Source: Trypanosoma brucei gambiense DAL972
Taxonomy: Eukaryota; Euglenozoa; Kinetoplastea; Trypanosomatida; Trypanosomatidae
Assembly (NCBI RefSeq): GCF_000210295.1
Contig: NC_026735.1
Coordinates: forward strand, 321,749 to 385,748
Length of the DNA: 64,000 nucleotides
Reading direction: 5' to 3'
A model generated the notes under the pieces. It saw only the letters and a list, made by a program, of their open reading frames with translations. It ran no database searches and was not told the DNA's origin. The translations under genes were made by a program, and so were the position numbers. Positions 31,151-42,852 of this stretch are shown in pieces. The stretch's first letter is position 1. Each line of letters starts with the position of its first letter.

Positions 31151-33421
31151 TTCTTTTTCCTTTTTTTCACTACTTTTATGGCCGTCCGTAAGGCGGTCTA
31201 TAGAAAGGTAACGCCTTTCTGCGGAACGGTTTCCCACGCCGTAGTTGTTGTTTCCACCTTGCTCATCGTAAATGAGTGTTTCTACCGGAACTAACTGTCA
31301 TGTAAACTATAAGCTTCTTCACCTCTTGCTAAACTAGGAGTTTCATGTTGCGACAATAAGCACATCCCTTGACGCACTCAGTGTTCTTTCCATACGGAAG
31401 TTGCCTGTGGTTTTCAATCTTTGAGAGGTATTACCTTGTTTGTGGAATGTGGACCGGAGGGCGGTGGCGGAGACTGGTACCGGAAGGCCATTTGGCACTG
31501 TGTCTACCTGGTGGCGTCGTAGGGGGCACCGGGTAACGAGGCGAGGGCGCGATGTGGAGTCGCCTTTTGGGTCATGGGGTGTTTGTTTTACCGGGAGACA
31601 TGGCTCCTTTTTTCGTCCGCCTCCACCTGGACTCTTACTTCACGCTCTGCTTTCGCTTCTCATGTAACGCAAAGGCGCGGGGGCATTATGTACGGTGCCG
31701 CAGGGGGTGGGTTGCTGGGCACATTCGTGTTCACATGACTGGCGCAGTTCCGTTAAGCTTAGAACGACCAACGCGGCTGGCATCTTCTCAAAAGAGCGTG
31801 GCGTTGGGGCGCTCCCCCGAATTTGCTCGGGAAGGTAATGCAGTACAATTTCTTCATCGTGACGAGGCGGGTTGTCTTCGGTCTCTTTGCTGGCTCACCG
31901 ATGTGGGCGTACAGTCTCGTCCTTCCCGAGGAGAAGTTTTTCGTGCAGCACTGACCTCTCTGGACAGGGAAATTTTACCACTCGTCAGAGCGCCGAAATG
32001 TAATGCCGTCGAAACTTCCGGAAAGCAAATCGTTACTACTTGAGGGTAAGGCGGCGAGACCCCTCTCCTCTGTTTTATTGGCTGTGGTTGCGTTTCCTCC
32101 ACCACTCTTGGCGGCTTTTTTTTCCACTGCATCTGTGAGCCCATTTTTTCCCCTTAGCTCCTTCGGCGCGCCATGCTGCAGCTGGCGGTCGACAATTTTT
32201 GGCAACCAATCTCTAATCTTCTTTGGAAACGATTGTTGTGTAGCCCGCTAAAACCCTTCAGCGCGCTCTGTTAGCAGCGCATCTGCAGCTAAACATAGCT
32301 CCTCTTTACAACTTTCGGTTCCAGCGCACGGAAGGTTAATTGCTTTTTCTGACATTTGGGAGCCGCACCGTGCATTTGTCTTCTCAGGCCTCTGAGGTTT
32401 TCGAGACGCAAAGCTGTTCCTCACCCCGGAGATATCACAACCGCTGATGCGGTGATGGATCCCCCATGAGCACTGCTTTGAAGCTTGTCGAGGTCCGTTT
32501 TCCTTTTTCTTTTCGGACGGGTGCCTGAATTCCTGCATGTGGTTCCTAAAGTTGGGGAAGCGCTTATTGGCGCTGTGTGCCAGCGGTCGTGTGTAGTTTG
32601 CGCATTCATTCGTCCCGTGAGCGAGCCCCAACGTAGCGGTGGGATCGTTGCAACAGAAGAGGAAGAGAAAGAGAGCTTGAAAGTCTATTCTAGGGCGGAT
32701 ATTGTTCCGGGTCTTTTCCCAAGAGCTTAACCCTCCGGACACGCATTGTGTACGATTGGTCTTTGGACGCGAAAGGGTACGTTCAGCAAGGCCGCTCATA
32801 CGGAACGCCCAACCAAAACGTTCCTGTTTCCGTCAAACCATTATGGAAAAGAAATTGCCAGTAGTTTGAAAGCATTTAACCAATGCAACACTTCTCACTC
32901 TTTTTCTTGAGTCCCCGTCTTTTGGCGATATCTCCAATCTTACGCGGTGGTTACACTTGCACTTCCCCCTTTAATCCTTCAACCACACTGATTTTTCCTC
33001 TAATAATTATTAAGCACTACCTTAGCATAAGCAAGACCATCCGCTACCAGGGGTAAATGTGTCCTTGGCGACTTTTTCCCTACCCGCAGCATCCCCCCTT
33101 TTTTGTTTCAAAACCGACCCAAATCTATTTAAGGTAACGGAACAGCGCATCAGTATACGCGCATGTATATATGCCCCTTTTTAAAAATCCATTCCTTCTG
33201 CCGCTGACCGAACAACACAAGGGTAGGGGACCGGAAAAGAAAGAAAACCAAACCCTCCAGAGACAGTGGGGGCCTCTTTAACAGGGCAAGGCCGCTGTTT
33301 ACCGCAATAAAATCCTCGAAACAAATTTTCCACGGAGAAGCTGCTTTGCCGCCTTGTGTCAGAAATGGCGGTGAATACTAGGAAGAAAAGAAAAAGATGT
33401 GATGGTGGGTCCTTTCCTCAG
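31151..33421. other. Convergent strand-switch region
   Basis: The plus-strand array ends to the left and the first minus-strand gene ends at the right edge, so transcription converges here. In trypanosomes such places usually carry termination-associated chromatin (base J, variant histones). The part from about 31,440 to 32,800 is clearly more GC-rich than the flanks. I found no convincing tRNA or other RNA gene by looking for internal promoter boxes. The remainder is T-rich and shows nothing recognisable. Confidence 0.6.
31975..32799 (-). pseudogene. Unassigned broken coding-like stretch at the strand-switch
   Basis: One minus-strand frame stays open for about 275 codons apart from a single TAG at 32248-32250. 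The upstream half begins with an ATG (183 codons). The downstream half includes KKIRDWLPKIVDRQLQHG and ends FDGITFRRSDEW. No family is recognised. Plus-strand frames in the same interval (31552-32043, 163 codons, and 32485-32730, 81 codons) also look coding-like, so the strand is uncertain. A dead retroelement or RHS-type gene would fit this kind of site but is not shown. Confidence 0.25.
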
Positions 33422-34069
33422 TTACACCATTTCCACTCTCCTTGGATATCCCTGAACCCTCATTTGATGTTGTTGTTGTGTCAGCAGGCACCCCAAAATC
33501 ATCTTTTGGAGGGCCAGCCAAGCCCCGGGAACAAAACGAGGATCCCATAACAACAATAACAACGGAAGGAAGCAGGCAGCCGCTATGACCACTGTGTCCA
33601 CGAGACTTTCCTGAAGTCCATAGTGTTGAAGAACCATGAACCGATTCGCAAACACCGCGCACCACGGGCAGCAGAAGACTTCCGTGCCCATACAACATTT
33701 TTCGAACCCATGACAAACACAGCATGAGCACTGGCCACACATACCACCAAAGCAGGTGTATTGTTGAAAGTCGCTTAGTAGTAGCGCTTCCCGTTGCGCA
33801 TAAGCACAAAATATGGTATCAGCACAGGAACCCAAGCAAAAGCAGCAATCTTTACAAGGGGCGGTGATCATTCCTGTTTCCCACTCATTTTCGGACCCCG
33901 GCGCACCCGACGCTCCATCACCAAACCCTTGGCCGGGAGGAACGTACGTTGACTTGGGAGGTTGGGGATATCCCTGGCCTGGTTTTGAAATGTCAACTTC
34001 ACCCACTACAAGTGCCATTTCAGTTTCCCTTCCCCCACTTGGGTAGCTTTGGGCGGGGTTTTCAGACAT
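33422..34069 (-). CDS. PLAC8-like Cys-rich membrane protein (215 aa)
   Basis: The first ATG in frame gives 215 residues; the frame is open 11 codons further, but from a GTG. The N-terminal part (about 1-75) is rich in Pro and Gly. From about residue 80 there is a dense cysteine pattern (CKDCCFCLGSC, then CGQCSCCVC, CCMG and CCPWC). It is followed by RFMVLQHYGLQESLVD, which matches the R..(I/V)...YG(I/L)..S..D segment of the PLAC8 family. A strongly hydrophobic segment comes next. PLAC8 proteins are small membrane-associated Cys-rich proteins; in trypanosomatids I recall similar proteins annotated as Ama1-like, but no activity is established. It is the promoter-distal gene of the minus-strand block. 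Confidence 0.65.
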   Translation of the reverse strand: MSENPAQSYPSGGRETEMALVVGEVDISKPGQGYPQPPKSTYVPPGQGFGDGASGAPGSENEWETGMITAPCKDCCFCLGSCADTIFCAYAQREALLLSDFQQYTCFGGMCGQCSCCVCHGFEKCCMGTEVFCCPWCAVFANRFMVLQHYGLQESLVDTVVIAAACFLPLLLLLWDPRFVPGAWLALQKMILGCLLTQQQHQMRVQGYPRRVEMV

Positions 34070-37000
34070 GCAGCGTACTCTTGATTTTAAATTACTAACC
34101 ACTGGTTGTGCAGAACCCGTAAGTGAAAAAGGCGAAGCGCTTTTACCATTTTCAGCAGGGGCGAACGGACCAGTGGTTTTATTAAATTGCGACTGGAAGA
34201 AAAAGTGACGTCACCAACCCGCTGACGAAACGGCGCGCGGACTATTCATTCTGAGATGGTCCGGAATTACGCTGAATAGTAAAAACAGCGATGGCGTACC
34301 TGGAAACGGCGTGTGGGTGTCTGCAGTGCAGTGCGGATCAACACCGTGCGGTATCATGATATTCACCACAGTTCCAAACGAATTTATATAAGGGAGTGCG
34401 TATGGAAAAATCCGGCGCCAAGTTTACAGCATTCTAGACGGTGTTAAAATTGCCCTCCTTTTACACGTTGACACAACTGTGGTATCAGCATCACTTTTTA
34501 TGGTTCCCTTTACTCCGCCACAAAAGCAACTGCGCTTCTTAATACCGTAAAACGTTATAACTCCTTCTCCTTTCTCCATTGTTTGCTACCTCCCAATCAC
34601 ATGCCACTAAATCGTGGCGCAACCTTCTCCCCATTTTCCGGTATGTCACTTCGCCACATCCAAATAAACTGGTGCATTTTAATTTGTGGCGCCACATGTC
34701 TTTAATCAAATGTACCCATTGCTTCATTCCAAACAACATATGTGCGCAAATACGTCCCTCCCTTTTCGCGTTTGGCGGCGGAAATGGCAATATTCCCTTC
34801 TTTTTTTCTTTTCCTCAACACCAACACGCTCCACCCCGTAAGATCAAAATATTTCTTGTAAAGTCAAAACCATAATCCACCAGCTCCAATTGCTTTTACC
34901 GGTGTGGCGGCCGTTGTCTTTCCCCCCTCGTGAGAAGCGGCACCATCGGGGAAGTTTTGAAGGAGATGTGATGATATCGTGCATTTGAGCTTCAGTGCAA
35001 AGCGCAGAGCAGACAAACACACACGTAAAAGTGGTAAACATTGTTTTACAAATGAGACATCACTAAACCTTTCCTTTCTTTAGCGTTGGCACTTATTGAA
35101 ACTTAAAACTGACAATACACCTTACATAATCCCTTTACGACTCCATTTCCCTTGTCGGCTGGGTAGTTTTTTTTTTTTTCCTCTTTCCCTCTTTTTGGAA
35201 GCTTCATTCCTCTCACCTATCGGAGTGTTTCACCTGAATCAAGATGAGTAACCGGCATTATTCCTTCAGGTGTTCTGTGAAGTCCCTTAAACGGGATCCT
35301 ATTATTATTATTATTACAGTTAACGAGTCCGGATAAATAACTTCCCTTCATTGTTAGCGCACCTTCCCTCCACTATCCATCAGAATCAACAACATTTAAC
35401 AACAACTGCAACGCACCTCGCTTTCCAACACTCAACTGTTGAGAGTTTTTTTTTTCTTTTCCATCCTTGAGGCTTTAGCGTGTTATGAAATCGGGTCCGC
35501 TCAAATTGCGAGGCTTAAATTACCATTTATTTATTTTGCCCCCGTGTATGCAATAACATATGCAAACCACCACGTATAGCCGGATGGAAAAAAATGATAA
35601 TAATAAAATAAGGCGACATTATCCGATAATTACGCACCATTTTCTCTTTACAATATCATTGGGAGTAAATTGTGCTCTCGTATGCGCGGCGAGATTACGA
35701 GACAATAGTGAAGTCAGAAAAAAAAAAATAATAATAATATAAACATGTTTTACCGGCAAAAGAAAAAAGCCGATTTAAAAGGAAATGTTTGTGCATTCCC
35801 TTACAGAAGTGAGGAATTGGAGGGGGGGGGGGGAGGAATTATTGAGTCCGGTTACTGTTTTTTTTTTTTTAAATTAAATTAAATCTAATTTAACTTTATT
35901 ATCCCCCATTGGAGTACATTCACCTTCAGGGTTACAAATATGAAGTGGAGGCGCAAACAAAAACATACCTCTGGTTGAAGTCCGCGACTGATACATTTAT
36001 ATTTGACCCCCACTTTTTTTTTTTAAATCCTGAGGAAAAAAAAAACTCAATAGTCGCTTATAATTCAATACAAAAACCTTTTTTTTTTTTTAAAGACGCG
36101 AGTTGCAACATTGCGGTTGCGCATGGAGAGGCTTCCAAAAGTTTGTTTGAGCTTACGGACGCGTGTATTTGTGGAAACTTTTGCATTTAAACTAAAAAGA
36201 AATAAATATATATTTCTATATTTATATATTTGAGCTTATGTAAGCAATTACCTTTTTTATATTCATGTACAAATGGAGGGGAGAGGATGGAAGAAAAAAA
36301 ATAAAAAAAGAAAAGAAAAGAGAAAATACCTGTGACTAGTAATTAAGCAAAAGGAACCATTCACAGGATCTGGTAAATTAAAATAACAGCAGAAATAGAA
36401 AGAAAAGGAAAAAAAAAAGGAGGAATTAAAATGGGTTCGTGAAGTTAATCTACCGTCCTGTTGGGTTTCGCTGTTGGACTCAACCCTCACTGTTACAATC
36501 ATTAAAAGGAAAGAAAGAAAAAAAAAAAGAAAAAAAACAAATACGAATAAATAAAAAAATTTTTGTACCGTTTAATTAATAAGCAGAAGTGAGTCGAAAA
36601 CGTTCGCAAACAAACAAATAAATAAAAAGATGAGAGAAGCGAAGAGGGAAAATTAAAAAAAAAATCAAGAAAAAAAAAGAAGAAAAAGGAAAAAAAAAAG
36701 CCCCCATCCGCTTTTTCTCTCCCTGTTTCCCGTCACTAAACATTTCCGTCCATTCCGCATTCCATATGTATGAAATAAGTAGTTGGGAGGAGAGCGGGTT
36801 ATGTGGAAGGACTTAAATAAAAATAAGTGAACGAATAAACATGCGAACCACCACCAAAGTTACCACAACCACAACCACAACTACAACCACAACCACAACA
36901 AAAAAAAAACAACAACAATAAACCAAGGAGGAAGGAGAAAAAAAAGAGAAACAACAAAAACAAACAAACAAACGACATTGCCGTCGAAACCCCCACATGA

Positions 37001-37608
37001 TAATTTGGGAAAATGTGTGCGAGTACGCGAAGGCAAAAATCCCCATTGTGTATACCCTCCTCACCTCCCGCTGTAATGCAGTACACGGGGTAAATCGATA
37101 AATTACAAAAAAAAATAATTAAGAAAACATAAATGAAACAAATATACAAAAGATATAAATAAAATAAATAAATATATATATATGTAGGAGAGAACAGAAG
37201 TAAACACACACGAGAAAACAACAAAAACAACAACAATTTGGAACGTAAATCGACCGCGCCTTGTACATTTCATTTCAGCTTTACCGCCACTTGCATCGTC
37301 AGTTCCCACATGCGCATCTGCCAATTCGCACAAGCAGCCATGCAGGCGGTTAACCGACCCTCCGTGCGTAAATCAACATGTCCTAACCCATCCGTGTTGA
37401 GTGTGTAATAAATACATGATTGCTAAACGGACGAAAATGATAATAATAAAAATAATATTCAAACAAGTGGAAAATCGATGTTTTTCCTTTCCTTTACTTT
37501 CTTTTCTCTCATTTTTTTTCTCTTTTTCTCTTTTGTTGCGGTGGTCGCCCCCTTTTATTTAACTTAACACTCCCCTTCACCGGTAACTTTTACCAATTGG
37601 AGCCTAAA
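34070..37608. other. Intergenic region, 3.5 kb
   Basis: No convincing gene is seen. The sequence is AT-rich with many homopolymers, including a run of ten or more G at about 35,822. It has short microsatellites such as (att)n near 35,300, and a long purine-rich A/G stretch (about 36,260-36,710). On the minus strand that stretch reads as polypyrimidine and could act as a splice or polyadenylation signal for the flanking genes. Small ORFs here are translations of low-complexity sequence. Confidence 0.6.
36843..36900. repeat. Imperfect (CCACAA)n repeat
   Basis: About nine imperfect copies of a six-base accaca/ccacaa motif are followed by an A run. On the minus strand it appears as a Val/Gly/Cys-type artificial ORF. 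It is a simple-sequence tract with no evidence of coding. Confidence 0.8.
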
Positions 37609-38742
37609 TCAGCATTTCCCACGAGCGAAATTTTTGTCTTTCCACTGCAGCACCACGGGCGGAGGCGTTTCCGAGTTGTTGGGAAACAACTTCATTAAAT
37701 ATCCGTAATCCTTTTCCTTAATATGATGAACAACCATAGTTTTTTCTGTAACCACCTTTGACAAACGCCTCCTTAAATGACTAATGTAGTGGCATCTACC
37801 AATATCAGCCGTCACAAGGTCGCTATATCCCACCTTTTCCCTTAACGTCACGGCCACCATCACATCTTCATTAAACATCGCCATTTCACGGAAATCTTCT
37901 ATGTTACTTTCCGAATAAGGTGTATTTACTAAACGCTCAAGTGGACTGTAATTTACTACACCATCTGCAACATCTCGCGATAATGTAACACAATATCCTG
38001 CTATAAATGGAACCCATCTGTCTACGAAAACTTCAGGTGTTAGGCCATACCAACCCATGTATAAACGATGTTTTGGCATTAATTTCAGGCTAGATAAATA
38101 ATACGGAACTCTAATGAACAAATCATCATCGGCCTTCATTATATACGTTGCAGTTCCAAAAAAATTCGAGGCGAATTTGAGCCAAAAATATGTCTTTTTG
38201 CTCATTACCAGTTCCACCTCATTTCCCCAACTTTGCAACTCGCCGATTACCTTACCATTTGTTGAGGGTACATCAAACGTTGGGAGCACAATAATATCAT
38301 GATTTTTTTGTGCCTCAGCCCTCACGGAATCGGAGAGGATGAAACCATTTCTCTCATGAGGGGAGAGAAGATATAATGGTATAAGATCGCCTGCGAAATC
38401 ATTGCGTCTCGTGGCAACACCACCATATGTCCAACATGTGGATCGTTGCAACCCACGCCTTCTAAACCGCTCCTTGTTGTCTATTGAAGGTATGCCAGCT
38501 GCCACAAGATATTTGGAGCTCTCCCAGATTTTAATAGTTTTCTCGGGGACAAGTGTCAGGTACTCGTCATTATCGACTTCGGTTAAGTGCATCTGCTGAC
38601 GCCTCTGCTGGAATGTTAGTTCTTTTCGTTTGGGTTGTTTATTTATCCAAGCTATGAATAGTACAGCAAACACAAGAAAAACAACCAATACGATGCGCTT
38701 CCTTCGTGTGGAGCCCACCATCTGTAAACCCTTCGACACCAT
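37609..38742 (-). CDS. Putative UDP-Gal/UDP-GlcNAc-dependent glycosyltransferase
   Basis: This 377-residue protein has type II Golgi topology: a short basic cytosolic end (STRRKR), one membrane anchor (about 17-33), then a lumenal domain. Seen in order are CWTYGG, an acidic ADDDLFIRVPYYL metal-binding motif of the DXD type, GWYGLTPEVFVDRW, FIAGYCVTLSRDVAD and NEDVMVAV. This set matches the large beta-3-glycosyltransferase-like family of African trypanosomes (family GT67 in my memory), whose characterised members build N-glycan and GPI side chains. The second Met (residue 8) is an alternative start. Acceptor and linkage cannot be read from the sequence. Confidence 0.85.
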   Translation of the reverse strand: MVSKGLQMVGSTRRKRIVLVVFLVFAVLFIAWINKQPKRKELTFQQRRQQMHLTEVDNDEYLTLVPEKTIKIWESSKYLVAAGIPSIDNKERFRRRGLQRSTCWTYGGVATRRNDFAGDLIPLYLLSPHERNGFILSDSVRAEAQKNHDIIVLPTFDVPSTNGKVIGELQSWGNEVELVMSKKTYFWLKFASNFFGTATYIMKADDDLFIRVPYYLSSLKLMPKHRLYMGWYGLTPEVFVDRWVPFIAGYCVTLSRDVADGVVNYSPLERLVNTPYSESNIEDFREMAMFNEDVMVAVTLREKVGYSDLVTADIGRCHYISHLRRRLSKVVTEKTMVVHHIKEKDYGYLMKLFPNNSETPPPVVLQWKDKNFARGKC

Positions 38743-39811
38743 TTTCCGGATCGTATACCTAAAACAAGAGATTAAATAACAGCAACAATAATAATAACAG
38801 CAATAATAATAATAAAATCATCACATAATGATTAATTGTGGTGCCGCTACAGAGTAGAGGGTATTATTTCCACCAACACCTCACCGCCTTACGACTTACT
38901 TTCGGGGAGGGAAAACTGGGGAAGGGGGTTAGGAGGCGGGCTAAGCACCTCTTTTTGTTTTGTTTTGTGTTTTTTTTTTCGATACGGACGAACTCCTTTT
39001 TGCATCCCCACATATGAGGGAGACCACGCTGCGTGAGGTGGAGCGTATAAGTAAAAAAGTAAAAAAATAAAATAAAATAAAATATATATATACCATTGAT
39101 GCCTAATCGTTTCCCCCCTTCCCCAACTCAGCAACCTTCCCTCATCTCCCCCCATTCACGTAAGTGAGTTGTAACAGCCAATTTGCGGAAACCTCCACTT
39201 ATACGTCCAGATAAGTTACACCAGCCATAGAATGGGTCATTCTCACAACATGGTGCTGGTACTTACGACATAAATAAATATATATATTCATATATACATA
39301 AATATATGTATACGTAAGTCCACTTTTATATTATCGCTGGGTCTCGTGCTCCCGGTTGCGGTGGAGCGATTTGTCCCTTCTTCCTTCCCTTACATAAACT
39401 CTCTACACGTGAATGAGGGGGAATGACCGCCCAAAGCATGAGTTAGTGTGCAACACGGCAAATGTGGATGATGTTCCTCACTCACTCACGCATGAGCAAG
39501 AACACACACACACACAAAAAAAAAAGAAAAATAAATAAATAAAAGCAAGGGATATAGAAGGGTATTCACGCCACGCGCACATTAAAGCGCTTACATATAT
39601 TTGTGCATTTACAAGGGACTTATTTTATTGGCATCTACGAACGGGTACCATTTGGAGATTCCAGCTCCACAAACACTGGGTTGTAGGGGCAGACACTTAC
39701 TTTCACTTTTCGCACAATGGGGACTTCCCCCCCCTCGTAAGTACTAATGATGATCATGGATGCCCAAAGAATGAATTGGCGAGGCTTGAGCTAATACATA
39801 CACATACACAA

Positions 39812-39858
<47 letters not shown>

Positions 39859-40117
39859 CGTATATATATTGTGTATACAATGTGAACAAGGGTAGCGAGA
39901 GAGGGCGCTTGGACCCCTCGCCTATAGCAACAGCCCTCAGTTTCACATCATGCTTTGATAAACCTGTTCGAATAAGCACTACAGCGACTGCCACGTCCTT
40001 TACGTGCCCTTCAAAAAGCTCAGGTAAGCCGCAGTTACTGGACTTCCATTTGCGGCTTTTCATCGTTGATGGCCACCCTTTCTTTCCCTTTTCAACTTAT
40101 AGGGCGATCACTTGCCT
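38743..40117. other. Intergenic region with microsatellites
   Basis: No gene is seen. Immediately upstream of the glycosyltransferase lie (caacaataata)-type repeats and A/T tracts. There are AT dinucleotide runs near 39,080 and 39,280. Confidence 0.6.
39797..39870. repeat. (AC)n followed by (TA)n microsatellite
   Basis: About 14 consecutive AC dinucleotides (39,811-39,838), preceded by an imperfect AC-rich lead-in, run into about ten TA dinucleotides and a further short TA run. It lies a few hundred bases downstream of the stop of the neighbouring membrane-protein gene. It should be length-polymorphic between strains. Confidence 0.9.
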
Positions 40118-42403
40118 TCACATGAGCGCAGACAAGGCAAACGGAACTGTGCATGTGACATACCAACCCCACATGAGAGCCAGAAACCAATCCCGTGCAA
40201 TGAGCGGTGCTCGCAGTCTGTCATAGCGCATCCGTATCATTGCCGTAAGCAAATATGATAGCGTGAAGGCTGTTACAGCAAGAATAAACGGTACAACAAA
40301 TGGTACCAACTCCCTTGCTATAAGTCCATCGCAGCAACTTTGAGGTAACACTCGATCCCATCGTGGCAACCACAGAACAGGGGAAACACCGCACAAAGCA
40401 AGCGCCAGAGAAGGCCATCGGACTTGTGTAGAAATGTTGACAGGGTCTGACACTTTGATGGAGAATACCTGAGGCGGTTGGCGCTTCACGCACGCCACGG
40501 CCACTGTAAACAATCGCAACGCGGTGAACTCCAGCAGCAACGTATTGAAGAGCATCTCAAAGATGAATATTTCCACTGCCATCACAGTGGAAACAACCAG
40601 CCACCAGTCATACGGCAAAGAAACGGCTGAGGTAAGAACGAATAGAGTGTATATAGCGGCAAAGGAGGAGCTAAGAGTTATTTTCACCCCAACTGGTGTC
40701 GTCTCCGGCATCACGGCGGCTGACAAATACCATAACATCCGTTCGATGACAACCAACAATAGTGGATGGAAAATATGTTCCATTCCCTTGTCAACCTTGA
40801 TAGGCGCAATAATGGGTGGCGACAGCAACGGAAAGGCATCCAATAGCATGAAGGGTACAACTAATCTGAAACACCCGTGATATTTCGCTACCGCCGCTAG
40901 CGGGGCACTCAATGCCAGCACAAGCCCAGCGTCGTATATGAAAGCCAGTTTATCTGGACGGACAACTCGTGTATCCAAAACGGAAAACGAACCGAAACGT
41001 ATCAGCACGACTACCCAGAAGATGATGTTGGAAGCCAGGGTAGACAAAGCTGGAGGAAGATCCCACCGCAGAGCCCGCGTCGGTGCACTTTCATTACGCG
41101 TACCGTAAGGCTCGCTTACCTCAAAATCATCACCGGCAACATTGTCGTGTGCGTGCTGTGAAATGTCATCTGAGGTGACGTAGCAGTGCATACGAGCGAG
41201 CCGCCGCTTCCGTTCACGATCCTCGGTGATTGAGTTTATGGTTAAGAAGAACAAGGCGGTCGGGAACAATGCAAATGGAACGTACACGTGCAAACCGTAC
41301 GTCACGACATACTTTAACACATCTGTCAGGAGGCACGGGCACCTCCCCTCTGCATTGCAAAGCTTGTTCTCTTCGTGGTGAAGGTCGTTAAATACTAAAA
41401 ACAGCACGTTTATTACCGAGGCCAAAAGTATTCCATACAGTATGAAGACGACGCTGCTTGAGTGGTGTAACCCCGGGTCATGCCGATCCCCATCGGGGTT
41501 ACTTTGAAACCCATAAGCCTGGTAAAGTGGCTTCCTACCACGCAACTGCCCGTCGTACATGACAATACCTGATAATGTCGGCTGCAACTTTTGCGCCTGC
41601 TGCATTTCATCCACACTCGCAGTGTTTCTGTAAGGAGATCCCAATTCACTAAATGAGGGGAACACTGGCATTTCAAGTGCCTCGCCGGGTGTGTTGGTTA
41701 ACACCGAATGTAGTGACGCCTGTGCAAAGTCCGTGCCGCTGCTCCAAACACGCGACGTGTTTACCCGCAGCGTCAGGTCGTTTGGTGAAGCGCATGCCAT
41801 ACCCTTCCGGTCAGCCCGGTCGGGGATACTCACTGGTGACAAGTCATGAGATGCAGTTGGCCTGTCTGCTATCGGTGGTTGCTCCGACACGCTGTTCAAT
41901 GCGATATCAAGCCGTGAGCTGTATAATGAAAGAGGCCCTCCACTGTTTCTATACAAGCCAGCTATGAAATCGGCAGGTTCACTCCTGTTTTGATCAAATT
42001 GTGTTTCCAAACTTCTGTGATCCTCGCTATGGCTGTATCGCTCGACCCGGTAGTTCCCCATTCTATGATAGTCGCAAAAGCTTTGCCCGCTCCTATGCAC
42101 GCTACTGTATACAAGGGAGTCGTCTATTCGCACGCAGTCATCCTCGTTAGAACGCCTGTTTGCGGTAAAAAAATCGTTGGGAGTCTCCATCAGAGCATTT
42201 GAACCGAACAACCGCTCCTCCAAGGGTTGGGAATAACCGGACAACCTCGCCGACCTCGCGCACGATGGCGTAGCTTCATCTACTCCGCGCGACTCCTTCT
42301 CTCCATGGGACCACTTGTTACCCGCTTCAGATCCTGTTTGAGCCCCGCTGTGATTTTGGTTTTTTTTTTCTTCGTGATGTTGCGTTCCATCACCCACGTG
42401 CAT
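40118..42403 (-). CDS. Conserved-type polytopic membrane protein, unknown function (761 aa)
   Basis: I do not recognise a family. The first 310 or so residues are hydrophilic, rich in Ser, Asp and Arg, and without a signal peptide, so probably cytosolic. From about residue 318 to the end there are roughly 11 hydrophobic segments. The first is VVFILYGILLASVINVLFLV and the last includes WFLALMWGWYVTCTVPFA. Between segments 2 and 3 there is a basic-acidic loop (ERKRRLARMHC, then DDFEVSEPYG). The layout of a long cytosolic N-terminus plus many spans suits a transporter, a lipid-modifying enzyme or a scaffold. Nothing seen chooses between these. Confidence 0.8.
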   Translation of the reverse strand: MHVGDGTQHHEEKKNQNHSGAQTGSEAGNKWSHGEKESRGVDEATPSCARSARLSGYSQPLEERLFGSNALMETPNDFFTANRRSNEDDCVRIDDSLVYSSVHRSGQSFCDYHRMGNYRVERYSHSEDHRSLETQFDQNRSEPADFIAGLYRNSGGPLSLYSSRLDIALNSVSEQPPIADRPTASHDLSPVSIPDRADRKGMACASPNDLTLRVNTSRVWSSGTDFAQASLHSVLTNTPGEALEMPVFPSFSELGSPYRNTASVDEMQQAQKLQPTLSGIVMYDGQLRGRKPLYQAYGFQSNPDGDRHDPGLHHSSSVVFILYGILLASVINVLFLVFNDLHHEENKLCNAEGRCPCLLTDVLKYVVTYGLHVYVPFALFPTALFFLTINSITEDRERKRRLARMHCYVTSDDISQHAHDNVAGDDFEVSEPYGTRNESAPTRALRWDLPPALSTLASNIIFWVVVLIRFGSFSVLDTRVVRPDKLAFIYDAGLVLALSAPLAAVAKYHGCFRLVVPFMLLDAFPLLSPPIIAPIKVDKGMEHIFHPLLLVVIERMLWYLSAAVMPETTPVGVKITLSSSFAAIYTLFVLTSAVSLPYDWWLVVSTVMAVEIFIFEMLFNTLLLEFTALRLFTVAVACVKRQPPQVFSIKVSDPVNISTQVRWPSLALALCGVSPVLWLPRWDRVLPQSCCDGLIARELVPFVVPFILAVTAFTLSYLLTAMIRMRYDRLRAPLIARDWFLALMWGWYVTCTVPFALSALM

Positions 42404-42852
42404 GTGGGCTCAATGTTAGCCTATGATGGATAAGGGCTTTCCTCCCTCTTTTCCCTCCTCCAGAGGGGAGGGAAACTGCGAGCGTGCGTGTAGACACACA
42501 CGGGGCCGGCCTGCCAAACGAGGTAGATGGTAAAGACGTCCTCTAGAAGGACGAGGAGGTAATTATTGTTGAAGAACCTTCAAAATAATAATAATAATAA
42601 TAAATGAGCACAAAGAGGAGAAAAAATAGAAAGAGACTATGTGGGCAAAGAATTGGAACATATATTCCACCATTCAACTGCGGCAGATCCTACCACCATG
42701 CAACGTATACAAATATAGGGAGAAGACATACCACGGTAACCGTTCCTTCGGTCACCGCAACTTACCTACGTGTAGCCGAGGTTTGATCAAAAAACGGAGC
42801 CAGACAAGTCCAAACTGTTGCTGGGCGAATCCTACCAGTTCATGTGATTAAC
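42404..42852. other. Intergenic region
   Basis: It contains pyrimidine-rich sequence, a (taa)n microsatellite at about 42,586-42,604 and short non-conserved ORFs on the plus strand. No gene is supported. Confidence 0.6.

Noticed and set aside
31151..33421. tRNA or small nuclear RNA genes at the strand-switch
   Set aside because: I looked for internal box B-like sequences on both strands by eye and found none; a tRNAscan or Infernal run would be decisive.
34579..34875. 98-codon plus-strand ORF in the intergenic region
   Set aside because: It lies against the direction of the gene block, has no recognisable feature and has compositional bias.
36799..37236. 145-codon minus-strand ORF rich in Phe, Tyr, Val and Gly
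   Set aside because: It is a translation of A-rich runs and the (CCACAA)n repeat.
40524..40880. Plus-strand ORFs within the 761-codon membrane protein gene
   Set aside because: They are shadows of the minus-strand coding sequence.
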